Source of the DNA: DAOUAJ01 sp034433615
GTDB lineage: Bacteria; Chloroflexota; Anaerolineae; DUEN01
Length of the DNA: 5,095 nucleotides
Assembly (NCBI GenBank): GCA_034433615.1
Contig: DAOUAJ010000312.1
Location: 1 to 5,095 of the forward strand
Reading direction: 5' to 3'
Shown: positions 1 through 5,095 of the stretch, in pieces
Layout of the letters: each line of letters starts with the position of its first letter
Numbering within the stretch: position 1 is the stretch's first letter
Notes under the pieces: generated by a model
Database searches by the model: none
Seen by the model: the letters and a program-made list of their open reading frames with translations, nothing else
Told to the model about the DNA's origin: nothing
Program-made: the position numbers and the translations under genes

Positions 1-244
1 TATTCAGAACCGGCTGCTATGCCAGTTCATCGCCAACGCGACCGGGTTGCCGGTGGTGGCCGGTCCCATTGAGGCGACAGCGATGGGCAACATCCTGATT
101 CAGGCAATGGGGCAGGGGGACATCGGCTCGTTACAGGAGCTACGGAACATCGTACGCCGCTCCGTAGCGCCGGAGGAGTATACGCCCCAGGATACGGCTG
201 CGTGGGAGGATGCGTATGGCCGGTTCCGGGCGATGGTGGCGTAG
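1..244 (+). CDS. rhaB: Rhamnulokinase, C-terminal fragment (5' end outside the window)
   Basis: The reading frame is open from the left edge (first full codon at base 2) to the TAG at 242-244, giving about 80 residues. The fragment reads NRLLCQFIANATGLPVV, then AGPIEATAMGNILIQAM, then an RRS...Y.P tail. This matches the conserved C-terminus of RhaB, where the NxLLxQxxADAxGxxVxAGPxEAxxxGNIxxQ block belongs to the second FGGY-kinase domain and helps form the ATP site. RhaB phosphorylates L-rhamnulose to L-rhamnulose-1-phosphate in the cytoplasm during rhamnose catabolism. Any in-frame TTG or ATG here is internal, because the homologous block continues upstream to the edge. The gene converges with the minus-strand cluster and is probably unrelated to it, perhaps the end of a sugar-catabolic operon to the left. 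Family assignment is firm; another FGGY kinase is a less likely alternative. Confidence 0.88.
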   Translation, partial: IQNRLLCQFIANATGLPVVAGPIEATAMGNILIQAMGQGDIGSLQELRNIVRRSVAPEEYTPQDTAAWEDAYGRFRAMVA

Positions 245-348
245 CAGTAACGAGTAGTGGGAGACGCCGGGACGGAGAGACGCGGAGACAGGGGACGCGG
301 GGAGCTCTCTATGTCTTCGCGTCGCTGTGTCACCTGTCACATCTCACG
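245..348. other. Convergent intergenic region with purine-rich repeats and an imperfect inverted repeat
   Basis: This 104-bp gap separates the rhaB stop from the stop of the minus-strand cluster. The left half is purine-rich and self-similar, with GAGACGC at 261-267 and again at 277-283, and related GGGAC/GGAGA blocks to about 304. Two nested inverted pairs can be drawn: GACAGG (287-292) with CCTGTC (333-338), and GACGCG (294-299) with CGCGTC (318-323). The bulge is asymmetric and there is no T-tract. It could serve as a bidirectional transcription end for the two converging units, but it is not a canonical intrinsic terminator. No coding potential is convincing. Confidence 0.35.
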
Positions 349-1287
349 TTACCCTCCTTGTCCAACAACAAGCCGACGGAAAGCCAGGAATCCGTCGGAA
401 AGATCGGCGCCCACTTTCCAATCCACAGCTTTAGCTTTCGCCTGATAAGGGGTCTCGGGCTCCGCCCACTCTTCGCCGATGACCACGCCTGTCGCCTCGA
501 GGTTGGCCTGACGGAGCGTGGCGGCGCGCTTGGCGGCACGGATCACATCATAATCGTTGACCTCCCTGGAAATTTCGACCACCACCCAGCGTTCCCCTTT
601 CCACCAGATGAGATCAGCCAGGAAGGGATCCGCCTCATCCATGAGGGTCTCTGCCAAAAGCGCGCCCAGTCTCGCTGCAAGATGCTGTTGGACAAACGGC
701 TGGTCGGTCGTTCCACCCTGACCGCCGTTAAAGAGGGCGGGGGCACGCTTCACGATGAGACGTTCATAGCGCTCCCCGTCTCGGCGTCCGGCTTCCCCAC
801 GCTGCCAGGTCACCAGCGCCTGTACCTGTTCGACCAACTGCGCCAACCGCGTTTCGGTGTGCTGCTGCGCGGTAGCGAGTTCTTCCATTCGCTGCGCCAA
901 GGCATCTACGCGCTGCTCGGTGCGTGCCTGTGCAGCAGCCAGCTCTTCCATTCGCTGCGCCAGGGCCTCCATGCGCTGTTCGGTGCGCGCCTGTGCGGCG
1001 GCCAGCTCTTCCATCCGCTGCGCCAGGGCCTCCACGCGCTGCTCGGTGCGTGCCTGTGCAGCAGCCAGCTCTTCCATCCGCTGCGCCAGGGCCTCCACGC
1101 GCTGTTCGGTGCGCGCTTGCGCGGCGGCCAGTTCCGCTACGATGGCTTTCAGTTCATCGAACTCGGTTTTAGTGACAGTCTGGCGCAGCTCGTTATACAC
1201 TTTGCCGATCATCTGGGCGATTTTTTCGGCGGCGGCATTGTCCATCGTCTGCCGCAGTTCGTGATATATCTGCAACGTATCAATCAT
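349..1287 (-). CDS. Coiled-coil repeat protein with C-terminal PD-(D/E)XK nuclease-like domain
   Basis: The product is 312 residues from the ATG at 1287-1285. An in-frame TTG six codons upstream is open, but GGAGGAGGG lies just before the ATG, so the ATG is chosen. Residues 1-50 are helical, with a twice-occurring NELRQT/HELRQT pattern. Residues 51-155 are five 21-residue (three-heptad) coiled-coil repeats, xELAAAQARTEQRVEALAQRM, four almost perfect and one degenerate. Residues ~165-312 resemble the PD-(D/E)XK-like domains on many coiled-coil proteins of Chloroflexota and Cyanobacteria (DUF3782-like, from memory). The visible core is D225 in ADLIWW, then E238-I-S240 in VVVEIS, followed by a helix with K253 and R254. 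The usual lysine of ExK is serine here, so catalysis is uncertain. There is no signal peptide or membrane segment. The gene sits 39 bp after the hydrolase gene and is probably the last of the operon. Its function is unknown. Confidence 0.82.
   Translation of the reverse strand: MIDTLQIYHELRQTMDNAAAEKIAQMIGKVYNELRQTVTKTEFDELKAIVAELAAAQARTEQRVEALAQRMEELAAAQARTEQRVEALAQRMEELAAAQARTEQRMEALAQRMEELAAAQARTEQRVDALAQRMEELATAQQHTETRLAQLVEQVQALVTWQRGEAGRRDGERYERLIVKRAPALFNGGQGGTTDQPFVQQHLAARLGALLAETLMDEADPFLADLIWWKGERWVVVEISREVNDYDVIRAAKRAATLRQANLEATGVVIGEEWAEPETPYQAKAKAVDWKVGADLSDGFLAFRRLVVGQGG
823..1137 (-). repeat. Five tandem 63-bp repeats encoding 21-residue coiled-coil units
   Basis: There are four near-identical 63-bp units (886-1137) plus a diverged fifth (823-885), all inside the coiled-coil gene. 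At the DNA level the four good copies alternate between two synonymous versions. Two (about 1074-1137 and 949-1011) carry gctgttcggtgcgcgc followed by gcggcgg, and two (1012-1073 and 886-948) carry gctgctcggtgcgtgc followed by gcagcag. This indicates a 126-bp dimer that was itself duplicated. Each unit is a whole number of heptads and of codons, so gain or loss of copies keeps both frame and coiled-coil register. Confidence 0.9.
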
Positions 1288-1290
1288 CAG

Positions 1291-1299
1291 CCCTCCTCC
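1291..1299 (-). promoter_or_regulatory. Ribosome binding site of the coiled-coil/nuclease-like gene
   Basis: On the minus strand the sequence is GGAGGAGGG-CTG-ATG, a near-perfect Shine-Dalgarno. It decides the start: the alternative TTG at 1305-1303 lies upstream of it and would read through the purine tract as codons for GGG. Confidence 0.8.
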
Positions 1300-1326
1300 A
1301 TACAATCGTCATTCTGGGCGACGCTA

Positions 1327-2691
1327 TTATACCATATCGCTTCCCACCATGCGACCCAGCACATCCGCCAGCACCTCGATGGCGCGCAGGTACTCGCTGA
1401 TCCCAATGTGCTCCTCCGGCGTGTGGTCCAAACTGGAATCGCCGGGGCCATAGGCCAGAATCGGGCATTGCCAGGCTGGCCCCACCACGTTCATGTCGCT
1501 AGTGCCTGTCTTCACCTTAAACCCCGGCTGGCCGCCTTGTTCCCGAATGGCGGCCAGGAAGGCCCGCACCAACGCGGTGTTCTTGGGCGCCCGATAGGCC
1601 GGCTCATACCCGCGAAACGAGATCCTCACTTCCAGGCCGGGTATGCTAGGGATGGCTTGCCGGATGGCCCGCTCTAATGCTTCCCGTTCCACGTCCAGGG
1701 GCAGGCGCAGCCCTACTGTGGCGTCCACGCGGTCGTACAGGCCGTCGTTGGACGAACAGATGTCGCGGAGTGAGGGGAGTAGGCGGTCGAAGGCGGCTTC
1801 CCGTCCCTGGTTGAATCCCTCGGCGAACTGTCTGACCCCCAGCCACCAGGTGACGGCGGCCTCAGCCACACTCTCCAGCGGCCCGGCCGTGTGTCCCATC
1901 GGCTGACGGGCAGTGAAATCGGCCAGCAGCCGCCCTTTATACCCCAATGTCACCCGGTCCCATGCGCTGGGCTCGCCGATGACACAGGCGTCCGGCCGGT
2001 AGCGTGGGATCACGTGCCGCGCCCCTCTAGACGTTGCTGCCTCTTCTTCCACCGCGCCTACCACGACGATCCGCCAGTTGGGGGAAGGCCGCACCCGGGC
2101 CGCGGCCTCAATGAACGCGCATAGCGGCCCTTTGGCGTCCACACTGCCACGGCCGTACAACTGGTCGCCCTCGATGCGCACGGGGATATAGCCGGGCACA
2201 GTGTCCATGTGGCCCAACAACACAGCCGTGCGCTCCGCATCGGCCGGCCCGATTTCACCGATGGCGTTGCCCGCCTCGTCCACGAAGGCTCGATCGTAGC
2301 CACGCTGGCGCATGGCATCCACCAGATAGGCAGCGAGGACTTGCTCCTGCCCAGAAGGGCTTTCGATTTCCAGCGCACCACGTAACAGGCCAACAGGATC
2401 GGGAGAGAGTAATATCGGCGCAGCAGCAACCCCTCTCAGCAGGTAGGGCTCCAGGTCCAACACCTTGAACAGCCGTTCCTCGACGTCACCAGGCAGGATA
2501 GGTGGATCAGGCGTCCGGTACAGCAACACTGTCTTGCGGAGCGTATCCACGACGACACGGCAGTTCTCGCACGCGGCCAGGTGAGCCTCGATCTCCTGAC
2601 ATAACGTTGCATCCAGTTCGCCGTCAATGTAATCGGAAAGTGTGTCTAACAGCCATCGGCAGTTGTCGTGCTCATGAATGTGGACTGTCAT
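1327..2691 (-). CDS. lysK: Zinc-finger anti-sigma domain fused to LysK-like M20 metallohydrolase
   Basis: The 454-residue product has two parts. Residues 1-~85 form a ZAS (zf-HC2) anti-sigma domain with ligands C11, H37, C41 and C44 (HLAACENC). This is the HxxxCxxC signature of zinc anti-sigma factors that clamp ECF sigma factors. No membrane helix follows, so it is cytoplasmic. Residues ~97-454 are a full-length M20 hydrolase close to [LysW]-lysine/ornithine hydrolase, which releases lysine or ornithine from the carrier protein LysW. Visible metal or catalytic residues are H161 and D163 (LGHMDT), D185 (GSVDAKG), the E215-E217 run (VEEEAATSRGA), E240 (VIGEPS) and H423 (SSLDHTPEEH), plus GTSDMNV at 396-402. 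All look intact. The start ATG overlaps the sigma gene by 20 bp, implying translational coupling. No lysW or other lysine genes are visible, so the substrate is inferred; ArgE or DapE-type deacylases are alternatives. A fusion of this kind is unusual, and a sequencing indel at the junction is possible. Confidence 0.87.
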   Translation of the reverse strand: MTVHIHEHDNCRWLLDTLSDYIDGELDATLCQEIEAHLAACENCRVVVDTLRKTVLLYRTPDPPILPGDVEERLFKVLDLEPYLLRGVAAAPILLSPDPVGLLRGALEIESPSGQEQVLAAYLVDAMRQRGYDRAFVDEAGNAIGEIGPADAERTAVLLGHMDTVPGYIPVRIEGDQLYGRGSVDAKGPLCAFIEAAARVRPSPNWRIVVVGAVEEEAATSRGARHVIPRYRPDACVIGEPSAWDRVTLGYKGRLLADFTARQPMGHTAGPLESVAEAAVTWWLGVRQFAEGFNQGREAAFDRLLPSLRDICSSNDGLYDRVDATVGLRLPLDVEREALERAIRQAIPSIPGLEVRISFRGYEPAYRAPKNTALVRAFLAAIREQGGQPGFKVKTGTSDMNVVGPAWQCPILAYGPGDSSLDHTPEEHIGISEYLRAIEVLADVLGRMVGSDMV

Positions 2692-3304
2692 ACCTCTCCC
2701 CTTTCCTGGCGGGTGTCTGTTGAACGGCGAAGTAGCCGGTCAGATGCTCCCGCAATTGCATCCTGGCCCGATGCAAGCGCACCTTAGCTGCCGCCTCGGT
2801 GATCCCCAAGGCCTCGGCCGTCTCGGCTGTGGACAGGCCTTCGATGTCGCGCAGAATGAACGTCGCCCGCAGCGTCTCCGGCAAGGCGGCGATGGCCTCG
2901 TCCATCACTCGCTGCAGCTCTTTGTTGAGCACGTGGCCTTCGGGGTTCCACTCCCAATCCACCAACTGGCGAGGCACTTCCGCTCCATCATCCAGCTCGA
3001 CTGGCTCATCCATCGAGGTTATCTCAGGCTGGCGGCGACGAAGCCGCATCAGGCCAGCATTGGTGGCAATGCGGTACAGCCAGGTCCCCAGGCTTGACCT
3101 TTCTTCAAATCGCTGCACATGCTGGCAGGCGCTGATGAACGTCTCTTGTAGCACCTCCTCCGCCTCGTCTGGATCGCCTACCAGCTTTAGGGCGAGGCGA
3201 TAGATGCGCGGCGAGAAAAGCTTGACCATGGTCGCACATGCGGCTCGATCGCCAGCTTTCAGCGCAGCCATTAGGGCTTTCTCATCGGTGGCGGGCGATT
3301 TCAC
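2672..3304 (-). CDS. ECF (sigma-70 family) RNA polymerase sigma factor
   Basis: The product is 210 residues, a usual ECF length. Region 2 spans residues ~24-92: FSPRIYRLALKLVGD, then DEAEEVLQETFISA, then SSLGTWLYRIATNAGLMRLR (the -10 recognition and core-binding helices). An acidic linker (~95-125) contains DEPVELDDGAEV. Region 4 spans ~134-186: ALPETLRATFILRDIEGLS, then a helix-turn-helix ending EAAAKVRLHRARMQLRE, for -35 recognition. The start is GTG, supported by AGGAGG six bases upstream. The gene begins 34 bp after the CHAT gene and its last 20 bases overlap the anti-sigma/hydrolase start, the usual arrangement for a sigma factor and its partner. It probably drives a small regulon and perhaps its own operon, but no matching promoter is visible in the window. 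The ECF subgroup cannot be fixed by eye. Confidence 0.93.
   Translation of the reverse strand: MKSPATDEKALMAALKAGDRAACATMVKLFSPRIYRLALKLVGDPDEAEEVLQETFISACQHVQRFEERSSLGTWLYRIATNAGLMRLRRRQPEITSMDEPVELDDGAEVPRQLVDWEWNPEGHVLNKELQRVMDEAIAALPETLRATFILRDIEGLSTAETAEALGITEAAAKVRLHRARMQLREHLTGYFAVQQTPARKGERYDSPHS
2696..2701 (-). promoter_or_regulatory. Ribosome binding site of the anti-sigma/hydrolase fusion gene
   Basis: GGGGAG lies four bases before the ATG at 2691-2689, inside the 3' end of the sigma gene; a second AGGA occurs 12 bases upstream. The spacing is short, which fits reinitiation by ribosomes finishing the sigma gene 20 bases further on. Confidence 0.5.
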
Positions 3305-3310
3305 TGCTGT

Positions 3311-3316
3311 CCTCCT
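3311..3316 (-). promoter_or_regulatory. Ribosome binding site of the ECF sigma gene
   Basis: AGGAGG sits six bases upstream of the GTG at 3304-3302 on the minus strand. This is ideal spacing and supports the GTG over the internal ATG at codon 12. Confidence 0.8.
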
Positions 3317-3338
3317 GGGATGATGCGGCTTTTTTCGC

Positions 3339-5081
3339 TCAATATCGGCTGCGCTTGAACCGGTCGCCAGAGCGGATCAGGAACCAACGCCGACGAGCGG
3401 TGATACGCCCTGACTGGGCGATAGCTATCAGACGGTGGTGAAGGGCCTGCTCAGCTTTCTGCTGGCCGCTGTTACGCTGGACCACGTTTGCCCAGTAGGC
3501 GGGGTACGTCACCTGGAACCAGCGGGCCACGTCCACCGCCGTAAATGGTTGCTCGTAAGGCTGCTCAGCCAGGGCAGTTTCCAGGATTTCGTCGGTGAAC
3601 ACGCCCCCCTTAAACTCTGCCACCGTCAGCTCATCCGGCACCCCCGCTTCTTCTAGAGCGCTAACCGCCTGCCGAAGCGCTTCCAATTCCGGGGCATCTT
3701 CGGCCAGTTCCTTCTCTAATGCGCTGACCTGATTCTGCAAGTGGAGCGGCCGCTCGGCCGGGCTGTAAGCTTCCGCCTGCCCGCGCAGCACGTCCAGATT
3801 GCACCGTCGCGTCTCGACTCGTTCGGCCAGCGCCTGCATCTCTGCCCGCAGATCGCGCAGGGTCCGATGGCCAAAGCGGGTCCATACTTCTTCAGAAACG
3901 AGACGAGGGGGTAGTACCTCTATGCCTGCCCCTGGGGGCATAGGGGAAAGGATAGGAATCTGGGCTACACTTGGAGCCAGCGAGAAGAGGCGGCCATGCT
4001 CGGCGTTGAGGAAGAGCACCGGGGTAGCATAGGCTTGCTGGTCGGGCCATTGTGCTTCCAGTTCGGCCCGCGCCTCAGCCACGGCCGCGTCAATTTGCCC
4101 CGGCCGGCGTGGCTCCAGCAGGCTGCGGTACAGGGCGCGGGCAAACATGATAGCCGCCTCGTCCAGGATCTCATATTGCATGCCAATGACAGCAGGCACG
4201 CCAGCCTGGATGAGTGCCGGCCCCAGCCCCGCGAGCACTTCTCTCGGTGAAGTCTGCGCGCCATAACATGCACCTAGCATCACCAAGCGCACACTCTCCC
4301 CGCGCGCGCCCAGGAGTGTGCGCAGTTGGTCGGAACGCGCCCCGTACTCACCGCCGGCTGGTGAATTAAACATCAGCCAGCCGTAGGTTCCATCGAACTC
4401 GCCGTGGGTGACAAAGTGAAGCACGTGCGGCTGCCAGTTGCCCAGAAGATCGCTCAGATCAGCGAGGGTGACGCGGCCGGTCAGAGGGCGGAGCTCAGCG
4501 CGGCTCTCCAGCCGGGCCAAGACGTCCCGCACGATCTCGAGTTCCCGTAGCCAATTCAGGCCGGTCCCCTCTGGTGCGATGAAGAGCACGCGCAGCGGCA
4601 GGCTGAGCGCGATGGCCCGTTGGGGCGGGACCTGGCCCACACGCCCCACCACTCGCACCAACGGATGCTGCCCCCGGCAGGCGATGGAACAGTCGCGTCC
4701 TTCGTCGTAGAGGAGTTCCCATGGCAAAACGGCGATGGCAGGGGGGTCAATCGAGAGGCGGACGCGCACGCCCGGAACGCGCCCGGCTTCCAGATCAGCC
4801 TGAGCGATGGTCCATAGCCGGCTGACTTCGTCTCTGAACAGTGCCTGGTAAAGAGCCCATCCCACCTGGTGCAAAAACGGCGCACCCGGCTCGTCCAGAA
4901 CCTTTGCCAACCGTGCCTGCCAGTCGGGCCAGGGCGGCGCAACAGGATCAAGAGCCAACCAGGAGGAGGCGCGGGGCTGCCCGGGGTAGAAAGCGCTGAC
5001 AGGATAAGCTTTGGCTGTACGGCCGGAACCTTCAGTCAGAGCTTCCTGAATCACAATTTCAAAATCGGCGTACTCGTTCAC
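3339..5081 (-). CDS. CHAT-domain cysteine protease-like protein with coiled coil and winged-helix-like C-terminus
   Basis: The product is 580 residues from a GTG start preceded by AGGAGAGGGG. Residues 1-~155 match the N-terminal part common in CHAT proteins, with FEIVIQEAL, RVRLSIDPPAIAVLPWELLYD and a following LVRVVGRV. Residues ~160-368 are the CHAT (caspase HetF-associated) peptidase domain: LPLRVLFIAPEG, the histidine motif VLHFVTHGEFDG (H226, with H222), the cysteine motif LVMLGACYGA (C272), and AGVPAVIGMQYEILDEAAIMF at 293-313. Both dyad residues are present, so activity is plausible. Residues ~403-480 are a charged, leucine-rich coiled coil. Residues ~485-575 look like a small winged-helix domain (FTAVDVARWFQVTYPAYW, then a basic strand-rich end), perhaps for binding nucleic acid or a partner. 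There is no signal peptide, TPR or membrane helix, so it is cytoplasmic. It is the first visible gene of the cluster. Its substrate is unknown; the sigma/anti-sigma products encoded next are candidates. Confidence 0.88.
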   Translation of the reverse strand: MNEYADFEIVIQEALTEGSGRTAKAYPVSAFYPGQPRASSWLALDPVAPPWPDWQARLAKVLDEPGAPFLHQVGWALYQALFRDEVSRLWTIAQADLEAGRVPGVRVRLSIDPPAIAVLPWELLYDEGRDCSIACRGQHPLVRVVGRVGQVPPQRAIALSLPLRVLFIAPEGTGLNWLRELEIVRDVLARLESRAELRPLTGRVTLADLSDLLGNWQPHVLHFVTHGEFDGTYGWLMFNSPAGGEYGARSDQLRTLLGARGESVRLVMLGACYGAQTSPREVLAGLGPALIQAGVPAVIGMQYEILDEAAIMFARALYRSLLEPRRPGQIDAAVAEARAELEAQWPDQQAYATPVLFLNAEHGRLFSLAPSVAQIPILSPMPPGAGIEVLPPRLVSEEVWTRFGHRTLRDLRAEMQALAERVETRRCNLDVLRGQAEAYSPAERPLHLQNQVSALEKELAEDAPELEALRQAVSALEEAGVPDELTVAEFKGGVFTDEILETALAEQPYEQPFTAVDVARWFQVTYPAYWANVVQRNSGQQKAEQALHHRLIAIAQSGRITARRRWFLIRSGDRFKRSRY

Positions 5082-5085
5082 GTCA

Positions 5086-5095
5086 CCCCTCTCCT
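5086..5095 (-). promoter_or_regulatory. Ribosome binding site of the CHAT gene
   Basis: AGGAGAGGGG followed by TGAC and the GTG start. The segment reaches the window edge, so any promoter, or an upstream gene of the same operon, lies outside. Confidence 0.6.

Larger units (their letters stand above)
349..5081 (-). other. Probable four-gene operon: CHAT protease, ECF sigma, anti-sigma/hydrolase, nuclease-like coiled coil
   Basis: All four genes read leftward. Spacings are 34 bp, -20 bp and 39 bp, with a ribosome binding site before each gene and no hairpin plus T-tract between them in the coding direction. This points to co-transcription, although an internal promoter in the 34- or 39-bp gaps cannot be excluded. 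Confidence 0.7.

Noticed and set aside
886..1137. Possible CRISPR array (regular 63-bp period)
   Set aside because: The whole unit is repeated with no unique spacers, and it translates to a regular coiled coil.
857..1264. Plus-strand frames rich in Cys/Ser/Ala or Pro/Arg repeats
   Set aside because: These are the antisense readings of the coiled-coil repeat; low-complexity composition and no supported start.
1288..1305. TTG start six codons upstream for the coiled-coil gene
   Set aside because: The six extra codons contain the GGAGGAGGG ribosome binding site of the ATG at 1287, so the upstream start is unlikely.
202..1677. Long plus-strand open frame of 491 codons
   Set aside because: It lies antisense to the coiled-coil gene and the end of the hydrolase gene, and is held open by GC-rich codon bias and the 63-bp repeat. 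Its translation has no recognisable domain, while the minus strand gives clear family motifs and ribosome binding sites.
2678..3203. Plus-strand open frames of about 135 codons opposite the sigma gene
   Set aside because: Shadows of the ECF sigma gene, whose region 2 and region 4 motifs are clear on the minus strand.
3321..3340. Plus-strand T-tract (gcggctttttt) as an intrinsic terminator
   Set aside because: No plus-strand gene ends nearby and no GC-rich hairpin precedes the T-tract; on the coding strand it is an A-tract before the sigma ribosome binding site.
3339..5081. A true Craspase/type III-E CRISPR locus
   Set aside because: No CRISPR array, Cas7-11 or Csx30-like gene is present in the window and the CHAT protein lacks TPR repeats; only the functional analogy is kept.

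Overview
The window is a GC-rich bacterial fragment. It carries the 3' end of one plus-strand gene, followed by a tight four-gene minus-strand cluster that fills the remainder. A Chloroflexota-type genome is the best guess. The grounds are a soluble zinc-finger anti-sigma domain next to an ECF sigma factor, an M20 hydrolase of the LysW-lysine/ornithine (LysK) type, a CHAT-domain protein, high GC and frequent GTG starts. This is inference from gene content, not from a marker gene.

Layout: positions 1-244 (+) encode the last ~80 residues of rhamnulokinase (RhaB). Positions 245-348 are a short convergent intergenic region with purine-rich repeats and an imperfect nested inverted repeat. All other genes are on the minus strand. 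In transcription order they are a CHAT-domain cysteine protease-like protein with a coiled coil and a winged-helix-like C-terminus (5081-3339); an ECF sigma factor (3304-2672); a fusion of an N-terminal ZAS zinc-finger anti-sigma domain to a full-length LysK-like M20 metallohydrolase (2691-1327); and a protein with a 21-residue coiled-coil repeat and a C-terminal PD-(D/E)XK-like nuclease fold (1287-349). Gaps are 34 bp, a 20-bp overlap and 39 bp, and each gene has a recognisable Shine-Dalgarno. One operon is therefore likely, with the promoter beyond the right edge.

How the genes may work together: the sigma factor and the overlapping anti-sigma domain form a standard cytoplasmic regulatory pair. 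Two things are unusual. The anti-sigma domain is covalently joined to an amino-acid-carrier hydrolase, and a putative caspase-like protease lies directly upstream in the same operon. A model in which CHAT proteolysis, or ligand binding by the hydrolase domain, frees the sigma factor is attractive but is only inference from gene order and domains. The downstream nuclease-like coiled-coil protein may be an accessory or a passenger.

No tRNA, rRNA, CRISPR array, insertion sequence or attachment site was seen.
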